This document shows, one piece after another, positions 45,296 through 54,033 of a stretch of 64,000 nt of DNA. Made by a program: the position numbers and the translations under genes. Within the stretch, counting starts at the first letter, position 1. Each line of letters starts with the position of its first letter. The stretch spans positions 37,238 to 101,237 of the forward strand of contig PXDF01000015.1 of the NCBI GenBank assembly GCA_003566455.1, written 5' to 3'. The notes below the pieces were generated by a model. That model was given only the letters and a program-made list of their open reading frames with translations. It did not search any database and was not told the DNA's origin. The DNA is from Desulfonatronovibrio sp. (lineage in GTDB: Bacteria > Desulfobacterota > Desulfovibrionia > Desulfovibrionales > Desulfonatronovibrionaceae).

Positions 45296-46675
45296 TTAAA
45301 TATTGAACCTGCCATCCTTTTCAGGCAGTTCAATGCCCAGTTCCTTTATCTTGCGAAACAGGGTGCTCTTGTGTATTCTTAGTTCCCTGGCCGCGGCCGA
45401 GCGATTAAAATTATTTCTCCTGATGGCTTCTGAAATGGCCCTTGCTTCCAGGTTTTTACGGGCGCTTTTCATGTCCTGGCCGTCAGGCATTCTGGCATCG
45501 CGCAGGGTGAATTCCCCGGGCAGGTGTCTGATTCCGATTTCTCCACTGCGACACATTATAAAAGCCCTTTCAATGACATTTTCCAGTTCTCTTATGTTGC
45601 CTGGCCAGTCGTGGGCCATAAGAAGAGACAGGGCCTGGTTGTCAATGCCTGTTATTTCCCTGTTTTGTGTCCGGTTGAAGCGTTTGATGAAATTGTCAGT
45701 AAGCAGGGGAATATCTTCTTTGCGCTTGCGCAGAGGAGGCATTTCCAGCCTGACGATATTTATACGATAGTAGAGATCCTGGCGGAAGAGGCCTTTTTGC
45801 ACAAGTTCTTCCAGGTCTTTATTGGTCGCGGTGATGATCCTGGCTTTAACTTTCTCCGAACTGGTGGATCCAAGAGGCTCATAAACTTTTTCCTGCAGCA
45901 CCCGCAAAAGACGAACCTGCATGGCCTGGCTCACCTCTCCGATTTCATCCAGGAAAATGGTTCCTTTTTCAGCCATGGCAAACCGGCCCGGCTTGTCCTT
46001 GACAGCTCCGGTAAAGGCACCGGCCTTGTATCCAAAAAGTTCTGATTCAAGCAGAGTGTCAGGCAAAGCGCCGCAATTAACCGCTATGAATGGACCTTCT
46101 GACCATGGGCTCAAAGAATGTATGGTCTTGGCCACAAGCTCCTTGCCAGTGCCGGTCTCACCCAGAATAAGCACAGTACTCGGGCTTTCAGCTACCGCCG
46201 GGATGATTTCAAAGATATTCTCCATGAGAGGGCTGCGGCTGACCAGGTCGCCCACGCTGAATCTGCCCTGAAGCTCTTTTCGAAGTCCTTCCACCTCGCT
46301 CAGGTCCCTGAAGGTTTCAGCACCTCCGATAATCTTTCCATCTTTGTTTCTTAGAACCGCGGTGGACACGCTTATGGGAATGCGATTGCCCCAGGCGTCA
46401 ATAATAAAACCGGATCTTCCGATTACGGGCTTGCCGGTTTTAATGGTCTTATGCAGGGCGCATTCCGTCTCGCACATGCTGGAGCGGAACACATCGCAGC
46501 ATTGTCTGCCTATGGCCTCTTGCCTGGTAATGCCGGTGATGTCTTCAGCGGCCCGGTTGAACGAGGTGATTTTCCAGTCAAGATCCACAGTGAACACCCC
46601 GTCTGAAATACTTTCCAGAATGGCCTCTGTGCCGTTGACGATGAATTTATTGGTTTTCATGTCTTGTGGACTCAT
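45296..46675 (-). CDS. Sigma54 activator with PAS domain, ORP cluster regulator
   Basis: 459 residues. A PAS domain (about 15-125) holds four cysteines, C59, C60, C68 and C72, in GRQCCDVFRSSMCETEC, which suggests a redox or metal signal. The AAA+ domain has GETGTGKE (172-179), ELFGYKAGAFTGAV and GTIFLDEIGEV. A Fis-type helix-turn-helix (RSAARELRIHKSTLFRKI) ends it. Its place inside the cluster matches the D. vulgaris regulator DVU2106, which with sigma54 controls the orp operons. Two sigma54 promoters in the cluster are its likely targets. Confidence 0.9.
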   Translation of the reverse strand: MSPQDMKTNKFIVNGTEAILESISDGVFTVDLDWKITSFNRAAEDITGITRQEAIGRQCCDVFRSSMCETECALHKTIKTGKPVIGRSGFIIDAWGNRIPISVSTAVLRNKDGKIIGGAETFRDLSEVEGLRKELQGRFSVGDLVSRSPLMENIFEIIPAVAESPSTVLILGETGTGKELVAKTIHSLSPWSEGPFIAVNCGALPDTLLESELFGYKAGAFTGAVKDKPGRFAMAEKGTIFLDEIGEVSQAMQVRLLRVLQEKVYEPLGSTSSEKVKARIITATNKDLEELVQKGLFRQDLYYRINIVRLEMPPLRKRKEDIPLLTDNFIKRFNRTQNREITGIDNQALSLLMAHDWPGNIRELENVIERAFIMCRSGEIGIRHLPGEFTLRDARMPDGQDMKSARKNLEARAISEAIRRNNFNRSAAARELRIHKSTLFRKIKELGIELPEKDGRFNI

Positions 46676-46892
46676 TTAATGAAGATCTTTCTTGAAATCC
46701 CGGCATAACTGTTTTACGAACAGTGGTATAGTCTTTTTAACATGAGATATCCTGATTTTTTTATGCGTCTAACTGAATGAATTATATATATTTTTATATT
46801 AACAAATTATTTAAACAAGTTAAAGAAAATTTTGTTCAGAAAGATTTCTGGTTTTTCTGCCGCTCATAATCTTTCTCACACGATCTGGTAAC

Positions 46893-46920
46893 AAAAAAGC
46901 AGCATTGCTGCTGCTTTTTT
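46893..46920. terminator. Bidirectional terminator in the ORP cluster
   Basis: AAAAAAGCAGCA (46893-46904) pairs with TGCTGCTTTTTT (46909-46920) around TTGC, with T-runs on both strands. It ends the DUF5320-NifX unit read from 48174 and separates it from the regulator gene. Confidence 0.8.
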
Positions 46921-46935
46921 TGTTTCAGTTCTGGT

Positions 46936-47070
46936 GAGGGATTTTATCTGTCATTGCCAGGCAAGAGAAGCAGTCTCAGTCAGTTGCTATGAGATTGACA
47001 CGCGCCCTTCATGTTCAAGCAATGAAAGAATTTTCAAACAGTTGCGGGCAAAAAATTGTTCAATACAGGT
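46936..47070. repeat. Degenerate MITE-like repeat
   Basis: GATTTTATCTGTCATTGCCAGG at the left without the last bases being exact, CAGTCTCAGTCAGTTGC inside, and CAAAAAATTGTTCAATACAG at the right. It fills most of the gap before the NifX-like gene; nothing else is seen in 46676-47145 besides the terminator. Confidence 0.45.
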
Positions 47071-47145
47071 CTGTTTATATGTTTTGGTCTAAGTATGCTT
47101 TTTGAATTCAAACAATAAGCTTTGCCAACCCCACTATCTTCCGCA

Positions 47146-47646
47146 TTATCCCGTTCCCTTGCCTCCACCGCCGCCCATACCTCGGCCGCCCTGGCCAGGG
47201 CCTCTGCCCCGGGCTCCTCCCCCTATACCGCGACCGCCTCCGCCTATACCACGGCCTGGTTTGTCTTTACCCTGTCCTTTTTGAGTCCTGGAGTCACCAG
47301 GTACTTTACCTGGTTTTGAAGAAGAGGTGAGTCCGGATTGGTAGGATTGAATAGCTTCAGATACAGTATCCGCTTCACAACTGAATATTTCCAGGTTTGA
47401 ATTTTCCAGGGCCTGGGAAGCTCTGGGCCCGATATTTCCGGTAATAAGGACCAGCGCGCCGGAATCCATGATCATCTGCGCACTTTGTATGCCGGCTCCC
47501 TGAGGAAGACTTTGAGAGACGGAATTATCAAGGTACTCAATCTGGTTTGTCTCAGTATCAAAAATTACAAAGCCTGAAGCACGCCCGAAACGGGGTTCAA
47601 ATGGGCTTTCCAGGCTTTTTCCCATGGCGCTTACAGCGATTTTCAT
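47146..47646 (-). CDS. NifX/ORP-family protein with glycine-rich tail
   Basis: 166 residues. The NifX/ORP domain covers about 1-105 (KIAVSAMGKSLESPFEPRFG, GAGIQSAQMIMDSGALVLIT, GNIGPRASQALENSNL). A long tail of GRGIGGGGRG-type repeats follows. Such tails are common in NifX proteins of anaerobes; the role is unknown, perhaps flexible tethering. It follows the DUF5320 gene in the unit with the upstream sigma54 promoter. Confidence 0.85.
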   Translation of the reverse strand: MKIAVSAMGKSLESPFEPRFGRASGFVIFDTETNQIEYLDNSVSQSLPQGAGIQSAQMIMDSGALVLITGNIGPRASQALENSNLEIFSCEADTVSEAIQSYQSGLTSSSKPGKVPGDSRTQKGQGKDKPGRGIGGGGRGIGGGARGRGPGQGGRGMGGGGGKGTG

Positions 47647-47781
47647 TATTTTCTCCTGTAAGACATTTCGTGTCTTTTAATTGGCTATTATTATATCAAC
47701 CAGGAGTGTTTTGTTGTGAAAACATCAGCCGTGCCGGCAAACTAACCAGCGCGGTTTTGACAATTCTGGTTAAAATGAGAG

Positions 47782-48174
47782 TTACCGGTCTGTTTTCCTG
47801 GTTTCAATTTCTGAGAGCCGTTTCCTGATATAGTCCAATTCTCTTTCCAGGGACTCTGCCTGGTTTTGCAGAACCTGTTTCTCCACTTCAGGATCAGGGT
47901 TCTGGTTATGGCCCATAAAAGCGAGAGGCGCCATATTTCCCCGACCCCTGCTCCACCTTGGTAGGCCAGTGGCAAAAAATAGGTTTCGGCATCCATATCC
48001 TCCATATCCAGGTACGCGGTTTCGAAAGCCCCGTCCAAAGACAAATCCTGTTCCACGGCCTCGTCCCAAAGCTGGATTGGTATGACCATGAGTTTCATAA
48101 CCCGCGCATATTCCAGCCGCGCGTCCGGTCATTGGTCCCTGTCCCAGGGGACCGGTCTGATCACCTCTTGGCAT
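47782..48174 (-). CDS. DUF5320-type protein
   Basis: 130 residues. The N-terminus MPRGDQTGPLGQGPMTGRA followed by GICAGYETHG is the hallmark of DUF5320 proteins. The middle is Gly/Arg-rich and the C-terminus is a coiled coil (EKQVLQNQAESLERELDYIR). The family is found beside NifX/ORP and MinD-type genes in sulfate reducers and methanogens; function unknown. It is the first gene of the unit with the sigma54 promoter at 48273-48288. Confidence 0.8.
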   Translation of the reverse strand: MPRGDQTGPLGQGPMTGRAAGICAGYETHGHTNPALGRGRGTGFVFGRGFRNRVPGYGGYGCRNLFFATGLPRWSRGRGNMAPLAFMGHNQNPDPEVEKQVLQNQAESLERELDYIRKRLSEIETRKTDR

Positions 48175-48272
48175 GACTGTACCCTCCTCTTTTTAAAATA
48201 TTTCGCTGTTTATACCTGGTGTTGCCGGGCTTTTGTATGTGTAGCCGGCTCGGCCAGCATTATTATTCCACA

Positions 48273-48288
48273 GGCAAAAATAAGGCCA
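48273..48288 (-). promoter_or_regulatory. Sigma54 promoter of the upstream ORP unit
   Basis: Minus strand: TGGCCT-TATTT-TTGCC, keeping the -24 GG and -12 GC at exact spacing and eight of eleven consensus positions. Transcription would start near 48262, about 88 bases before the DUF5320 ATG. Confidence 0.6.
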
Positions 48289-48373
48289 AAATTTATGAAA
48301 ATACATTATTGATCATAACTATCTGAGACAAATGGATATGTTTTATCAACAACAGCTGGATTGAAATTGCTGT

Positions 48374-48402
48374 AGTCTCATTAAAGCTACTGTAATGTCT
48401 TA
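48374..48402. promoter_or_regulatory. Candidate activator site shared by both ORP promoters
   Basis: AGTCTCATTA (48374-48383) lies 85 bases upstream of the -24 box and TGTCTTA (48396-48402) 22 bases further. The same pair occurs at 44904-44913 and 44937-44943, 84 bases upstream and 33 bases apart. The spacing difference of 11 is one helical turn. The rest of the 48175-48701 gap holds a 7-base inverted repeat (AAGCCCG 48407-48413, CGGGCTT 48474-48480) and no gene. Confidence 0.55.
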
Positions 48403-48701
48403 GCTTAAGCCCGATAATATTGCCGTATAGACTGGGCGATGATCTGAGCCAGAGCTGAATTAAACTCGCTGCCCGGGCTTTGGAAGGTAAATTACAGACA
48501 GTTTATGTTTTCACTCACGGCTTATGAAATGAACTGGTCTGATCACAAGACAGGGCTGGTTCTTACAGGCGGAAGCAGCCGCTGGGAAGTTTGAAATAAC
48601 ATGTCCAACATGGATGGAATGTCATGGCCGGTTGAATTGATTTGACGATTTTCCGAGTCATGGTGTAAAAAAAGGTTAAACTTCTATCTAATCTAAATCA
48701 A

Positions 48702-51161
48702 ATGAAAATTACATTACATTCGCATATGGTCGCGGCCATAATGCTGGGGGTGGTATCCCAGATAGCTCAGGTACTGATTCTGCGTGAGCTGCTTATGGTC
48801 TTTCACGGCAATGAGCTCTCCATCGGAATTATTCTCTGTGCCTGGCTGGCCTGGGTTGGTGCCGGCAGCTGGGTTGGGTCAAAGATGGTCAATAGACTTG
48901 GAAGGCCAATAACGCTTCTTGGACTGAGCGCTCTGAGCATTTTTCTGTCTTTGCCCGGGACCATTTTTCTGGTCCGGATTTTACGCGTTTTCTTCAGCAT
49001 GCCTTCAGGGGCCTATCTTTCTCTTGAGCAGATGATCATATCAAGTTTTGTGCTCATGGCTCCTGTATGCCTGCTGCTGGGGGCTCAATTCGTATTTTTG
49101 TCCAGAATCTGGCGGGAAAAAGACAGCTCCACAGATAGCTCAGGGGCTGCCAAAACATACATGAGCGAAGCAGCAGGCAACATGATTGGTGGGCTCTTAT
49201 TCACTTTATTCATGGTTCATTTCCTGAATTCTTTTCAGACAGCGCTCATTATATCCGGACTTATGCTGGCTGCGGCCGCGTTTACGTACTCAAAATCAGC
49301 TGCTTTGTCCGTGTTGAAAACAAAAAATCTTGCCTTTGTGCTGCTTATCTTAATGCTTGCCAGTGCTCCGGCATTTCTTATCCTGCAAAGGCTGGATGAG
49401 CGGGCATGGCAGGTTCAATGGCAACATATGACCCCAGAACATGAGCTTAAAGGAATCTACCAGTCCAAGCATGGAAATATAGCCGTGGTTCAGCGCCATG
49501 ACCAGTTCAGTTTTTTTCAGAGCGGACATCTCATGTTCAGCACTGCCGGACCAGAGACCATGGTTCCTGGCCTTGAGGAACAGGAGGCGGTGGTGTTTGC
49601 TCACTTGTCCATGGTCCAGCATCCAGAGCCGGAAAATGTATTGTTAATCGGAGGTGGACTCAGGGGGGTTCTGGCGGAAATAGCTAAACACCCGGTTAAA
49701 AATATTGATTATATAGAACTTGACCCTGTATTGACAAGAGCGGCTATGACCCACGCGTTTCCTGGCACTCTGAAGGCCCTTGACGACCCCAGGGTCAGCC
49801 TGATTCACATTGACGCGAGGCTCTATGTTAAACAGGCCGCGCAAAAGAACACTGAAAAATATGACATGGTCATAGTTGATGCTCCTGACCCGGCCACAGC
49901 TGTTTTAAACAGGTACTATACCAGGGAGTTTTTCAGGGAAGTCCGGGAGATTATGAACCCGGACGGGGTATTTGTCTCGGGTCTCATGTCCACCTCTGAT
50001 CTGCGGGGCAGAGCTGTTGCCAACCGCAACGCCGCTGTCTATCACACCATGTCTTCTGTGTATGAAAGGGTTCTTCCCATTGGAGACAGATATCTGTTTT
50101 ACTTTGCTGCTGATGATCCGGATCAACTGACAGCTGATCCGGGAATCCTTCAAAAACGCTATGAACAGCGCGGGATTGAGGCCCAGGGATTTTCCGGACT
50201 GCACTTTTATGTTCTGCTGGAAGAATCTCAATTAAGACGGGTGAACTGGACAGTCCGCAATCACGGCAGAACTCCTTTTTCTCATCTTGAAGGTCCAGCT
50301 TCAGGGCCAATTTTTCCTGAGCCGGTTCAAAAACAGGAAAAATACGAAAAATTCCTGCCTCCGGTGAACACAGATTACTTTATCAATTCAGACTTTAAAC
50401 CCATAGGCTACTTTTACACTCTGATGTTCTGGGATGAAATCACCAGGCTGGGTCAGCGGGACAGCCTGAATTTATTGCTCAGAGTCAAACATTGGTGGGT
50501 AATGCCTCTGATCATCCTTCCAATTCTTGTGGCCCTTGGCCTGAGGATATTTCCAAAAAAATCGCGTCACAGAGCTGACATTCATTTTGCAATAGTTTTT
50601 ACCGCGTTAACTACTGGATTTTCAACCATGGTCCTGCAGGTGGCCCTGCTGTTCTCGTTTCAGAGCATATATGGTTTTATATACGAAACAGTGGGACTTA
50701 TAATAGCCATGTTCATGGTCGGCCTGGCCATGGGCGCGTTTATGGCCCAGAAACGGGTGAAAGACAGATCAAACATAAACATTCTGGCTCTGTTTCAGTT
50801 GATCATGGCCATGACAGCGGGAGCTATGGTTTTTATGCTTCCTCTGGTGGCCGGACTTAAGGCTCCGGCCGTGATCTTTGTTTTGTTTTCAGGGCTGACT
50901 TTTACAGCCGGGTTTATAAATGGAATTGACTTTCCTTTGACCACAGCCTGTTATATGGGTCTGGGGAAAGGGGCTGAAAAATCAGCCGGACACATATATT
51001 GCGCGGAACTGATAGGAGCATGTCTGGGCGCGATAACGGCCAGCGCTCTGGTGGCACCGGTCATGGGGATATTGGCCTGCTGTTTTTTAGCGGCCCTGGC
51101 CAGCGCCACCGCATTCATCGTCTTGATTATTCCCTCGAGGTCTTGTGTTTGTGAGGACTGA
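48702..51161 (+). CDS. Membrane-embedded spermidine-synthase-like protein
   Basis: 819 residues. An N-terminal block of about six membrane helices (to about residue 230) is followed by a soluble spermidine-synthase-type domain (about 250-520) and a C-terminal helix block (about 600-815). In the soluble part VLLIGGGLRGVLAEIAK replaces the usual GGGDG loop, so an acidic residue is lost, but IDYIELDPVL and MVIVDAPDPATAVLNRYYT are kept. It may transfer aminopropyl or another group from a SAM-type donor at the membrane; the true substrate is unknown. A Tat-type radical SAM gene follows 78 bases later. Confidence 0.75.
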   Translation: MKITLHSHMVAAIMLGVVSQIAQVLILRELLMVFHGNELSIGIILCAWLAWVGAGSWVGSKMVNRLGRPITLLGLSALSIFLSLPGTIFLVRILRVFFSMPSGAYLSLEQMIISSFVLMAPVCLLLGAQFVFLSRIWREKDSSTDSSGAAKTYMSEAAGNMIGGLLFTLFMVHFLNSFQTALIISGLMLAAAAFTYSKSAALSVLKTKNLAFVLLILMLASAPAFLILQRLDERAWQVQWQHMTPEHELKGIYQSKHGNIAVVQRHDQFSFFQSGHLMFSTAGPETMVPGLEEQEAVVFAHLSMVQHPEPENVLLIGGGLRGVLAEIAKHPVKNIDYIELDPVLTRAAMTHAFPGTLKALDDPRVSLIHIDARLYVKQAAQKNTEKYDMVIVDAPDPATAVLNRYYTREFFREVREIMNPDGVFVSGLMSTSDLRGRAVANRNAAVYHTMSSVYERVLPIGDRYLFYFAADDPDQLTADPGILQKRYEQRGIEAQGFSGLHFYVLLEESQLRRVNWTVRNHGRTPFSHLEGPASGPIFPEPVQKQEKYEKFLPPVNTDYFINSDFKPIGYFYTLMFWDEITRLGQRDSLNLLLRVKHWWVMPLIILPILVALGLRIFPKKSRHRADIHFAIVFTALTTGFSTMVLQVALLFSFQSIYGFIYETVGLIIAMFMVGLAMGAFMAQKRVKDRSNINILALFQLIMAMTAGAMVFMLPLVAGLKAPAVIFVLFSGLTFTAGFINGIDFPLTTACYMGLGKGAEKSAGHIYCAELIGACLGAITASALVAPVMGILACCFLAALASATAFIVLIIPSRSCVCED

Positions 51162-51239
51162 AAGTTCGAGGCTGAAGATTCTTTGGTATTGAATTTAATG
51201 GGATTGCGCGTTAATCATTGTCAAAGGCCGGAGTATTCA

Positions 51240-52409
51240 ATGAAATCAATATTTATGAAAAAAAGCAAAACAATTACCAGGAAGCAGTTTCTAAAGGCGG
51301 GAGCCGCAGGAGTCTGCGGCCTTTGTTTGGCAGGATTGTCTGCCGGGGACGGGTCAGCTCAATCCCGGTCAGCACGGTCCGCGGGCAAGGGATTTGTCAA
51401 TCCTCAAAAATCGTCATGGTTCCAGGAATTGGGGGATAATAACATAGAATGCAGGCTTTGTCCCAATAAATGCCGTCTTGAGCCCGGCCAGAGGTCAGTT
51501 TGCCGGGTCAGGGAAAACATAAATGGTCAGGGCTACACTTTGGCCTATGGTAATCCGGCCTTGATCCAGGAAGACCATGTTGAGCGCAAGCCTTTTTTTC
51601 ATGTGGTTCCCGGCAGCAGAGCCCTGTCCGTTTCAACCGCGGGATGCAATCTCAAGTGCAGATTCTGTGAAGTCTGGGATATGGCTCTGGTTAAGCCTGA
51701 ACAGGTCTATGCCTACGATATGTCTCCTGAAAATGTGATTGCCCATGCCCGCGATGCAGGACTGCGCGCGGTCAGCTTTGCCTTTGGTGAGCCAGTGGTG
51801 TTTTTCGAATACATGACAGAAATTGCCGGTCTGGCCAGAGATGCTGGAATGCTTAACCTTGTTCACTCAGCAGGCTATATCCGTTCCAGCCCCCTTAAAG
51901 AACTTTGCGAATTAATTGACGCGGCCAATATTGACCTCAAGGGTTTTGACCCGGAATTTTACAGAGATTACGTGGGCGGAGATATCAGGGTCGTACTGGA
52001 TACTCTTGTGGCCCTTAAAGGGTCCGGGGTTCATATTGAACTGACCAGCATTGTCATCCCTACATTAAATGACCAGCCCGCCAGAATCAGAGAGATGTGC
52101 CAATGGATCCTCAGGGAACTGGGTGCCGATACTCCTCTGCATTTTTCCAGGTTCTATCCTTTGTACAGGCTTTCAGCATTGCCGCGTACGCCTGTTTCAA
52201 CCCTGGACATGGCCAGGGAGACAGCCGGGGAAATCGGCCTGAATTATGTTTACGTGGCCAAAGTTACCGGACATGAAGGCGAGAACACCTTCTGTCCTGG
52301 TTGTGGCGGAAAAATCATCAGCCGCCTGGGCTTCATCATTGATCAGGTTAAAATCAATGATGGAAGATGCGGGATATGCGGCCATAAGGTGCCAGGGATA
52401 TGGGTCTGA
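51240..52409 (+). CDS. Radical SAM enzyme (AmmeMemoRadiSam/PflA-like) with Tat-type signal
   Basis: About 389 residues. The N-terminus TRKQFLKAGAAGVCGLCLAG is a variant Tat signal. A Cys-rich leader follows (CRLCPNKCRLEPGQRSVCRV), then the SAM cluster motif C-x3-C-x2-C in AGCNLKCRFCEVWD, and a C-terminal metal site (FCPGCGGKII, GRCGICGHKVPG). This is the build of the AmmeMemoRadiSam radical SAM enzymes, whose partners MEMO1 and AMMECR1 are not adjacent here. ATG 51240 has GGAG upstream; the frame is open from 51183. Export of a radical SAM enzyme is unusual. Confidence 0.82.
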   Translation: MKSIFMKKSKTITRKQFLKAGAAGVCGLCLAGLSAGDGSAQSRSARSAGKGFVNPQKSSWFQELGDNNIECRLCPNKCRLEPGQRSVCRVRENINGQGYTLAYGNPALIQEDHVERKPFFHVVPGSRALSVSTAGCNLKCRFCEVWDMALVKPEQVYAYDMSPENVIAHARDAGLRAVSFAFGEPVVFFEYMTEIAGLARDAGMLNLVHSAGYIRSSPLKELCELIDAANIDLKGFDPEFYRDYVGGDIRVVLDTLVALKGSGVHIELTSIVIPTLNDQPARIREMCQWILRELGADTPLHFSRFYPLYRLSALPRTPVSTLDMARETAGEIGLNYVYVAKVTGHEGENTFCPGCGGKIISRLGFIIDQVKINDGRCGICGHKVPGIWV

Positions 52410-52439
52410 TTTTTGTACTCAAACTGGATCTGGAATAGT

Positions 52440-53936
52440 CTAAAATCTTTTGAGCAGACTTTCCCCGGGCTCGGCAGACAGGGCTTTCCATAAATTATAG
52501 CACATCAGAAGCAGCACAAAGGTAAAGGGCAGCGCGGCAGTTATGGCCATCTGCTGCAGAGCGGCCAGCCCGCCGGAAACAAGAAGAATGGCGGCCACGG
52601 AAGACTGGGTTACCCCCCAGATGAGCTTTTTGGAAAGACTGGGATTGGGTGAGCCCTGGCTGGTCATGATGCCCAGCACAAAAGTGGCTGAATCCGCGGA
52701 AGTTACAAAAAACACAACCAAAAGCAATATGGCCACATTGGACAGGATGATGGTTCCGGGAAAATGTTCAAAAACCATGAACAGGGCCGTGGACACATCC
52801 TCTTGCACGGACAGGCCGATTCCGGCCCCTCTTTCCAGTTCCAGAAACAGAGAGGCCCCGCCAAAAACGCTGAACCAGACAAAGGTCAGCAAAGCAGGGA
52901 CCAGCAACGCTCCGCTGACAAATTCCCTGATGGTTCTGCCCCTGGATATCCGGGCCACAAATATGCCCACAAAAGGGGACCAGGCTATCCACCACGCCCA
53001 GTAGAAAAGAGTCCAGTTTTTATACCAGTCATGGCCCAGAAATGGATTCATTGAAAGGCTCATTTCCAGGACATTGCCCACATAGCCGCCTATGGTATCG
53101 GTGAATACATTAAAGATGTACGAGGTTGGTCCAAAAACAAGCATGAACAATAAGAGGATAAAGGCCAGGAAAATATTTGACTTGCTCAAAGTCTGGATTC
53201 CTTTGTCCAGTCCCACAGAAGCTGAAATCATAAACAGCAGGGTGGTCACAAAGATGATGGCCAGGGTTGCTGTGTTGGAGGAGGGCAGGCCGTATAAGTG
53301 TTCCAGGCCGCTGTTGATCTGCATGGCACCCAGCCCGAGGGATGTGGCAATTCCAAAAATGGTGGCAAAAACAGCCAGGATGTCAATTAAATATCCCCAT
53401 GATCCGTAAATACGATTTCCCAGCAGGGGATAGAAACAGGAACTGATCAACGGCGGCATGCCTCTCCGGAATGAGAAATAAGCTATACTCAGGCTCATGA
53501 TAATATATATGGCCCATGGATGCAGTCCCCAATGAAAAAAGCTGTAGCGCATGGCAAAAGTCGCTGCCTGACCTGTTTCCGGGTCAATATGTTCCGGCGG
53601 GTCCATAAAGTGGCTCAAAGGCTCGGCAACTCCCCAGAAAATAAGGCCGATCCCCATTCCAGCCGCGAAAAGCATGCTGAACCAGCCGAAGTATGTGTAC
53701 TCTGGTTTTTCATGGTCTTTTCCCAGCTTTATGCTGCCGAATTTGCTCAGGGCCAGGACCAGGCAAAAGACCAGAAAAAAGAATCCTGAAAGCATGTACG
53801 CCCATCCGAAATGGGCGATAATGGCCCGGTGCAGGGCGGTTGAAAAGCTGTCCAAAAGAGCGGGATTGATCACTCCCAGCACAACAAAAGCCGCGACAAT
53901 AAACAATGAATAAACAAACACCTTGTTCTTGAACAC
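52440..53936 (-). CDS. BCCT family betaine/choline transporter
   Basis: 498 residues with about twelve membrane segments. The substrate-site signature FYWAWWIAWSPFVGIFVARI and the block FHWGLHPWAIYIIM are typical of BCCT carriers such as OpuD and BetP. It takes up glycine betaine or a like osmolyte driven by sodium or protons. The C-terminus is short (LSAEPGESLLKRF), without the long sensory tail of BetP. It lies 97 bases after a tandem Usp gene on the same strand. Confidence 0.92.
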   Translation of the reverse strand: MFKNKVFVYSLFIVAAFVVLGVINPALLDSFSTALHRAIIAHFGWAYMLSGFFFLVFCLVLALSKFGSIKLGKDHEKPEYTYFGWFSMLFAAGMGIGLIFWGVAEPLSHFMDPPEHIDPETGQAATFAMRYSFFHWGLHPWAIYIIMSLSIAYFSFRRGMPPLISSCFYPLLGNRIYGSWGYLIDILAVFATIFGIATSLGLGAMQINSGLEHLYGLPSSNTATLAIIFVTTLLFMISASVGLDKGIQTLSKSNIFLAFILLLFMLVFGPTSYIFNVFTDTIGGYVGNVLEMSLSMNPFLGHDWYKNWTLFYWAWWIAWSPFVGIFVARISRGRTIREFVSGALLVPALLTFVWFSVFGGASLFLELERGAGIGLSVQEDVSTALFMVFEHFPGTIILSNVAILLLVVFFVTSADSATFVLGIMTSQGSPNPSLSKKLIWGVTQSSVAAILLVSGGLAALQQMAITAALPFTFVLLLMCYNLWKALSAEPGESLLKRF

Positions 53937-54033
53937 TTGAAACGCTCCGGATAAATTAATCAGCCAGTTATGCGCCAGAAATACGACAGAAGGACAGCAG
54001 GCTTGTCTTGAACTTTTATGGGCAACGCTATGA

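Noticed and set aside
47102..47284. Proline-rich plus-strand frame
   Set aside because: It is the antisense shadow of the glycine-rich tail of the NifX-like gene.
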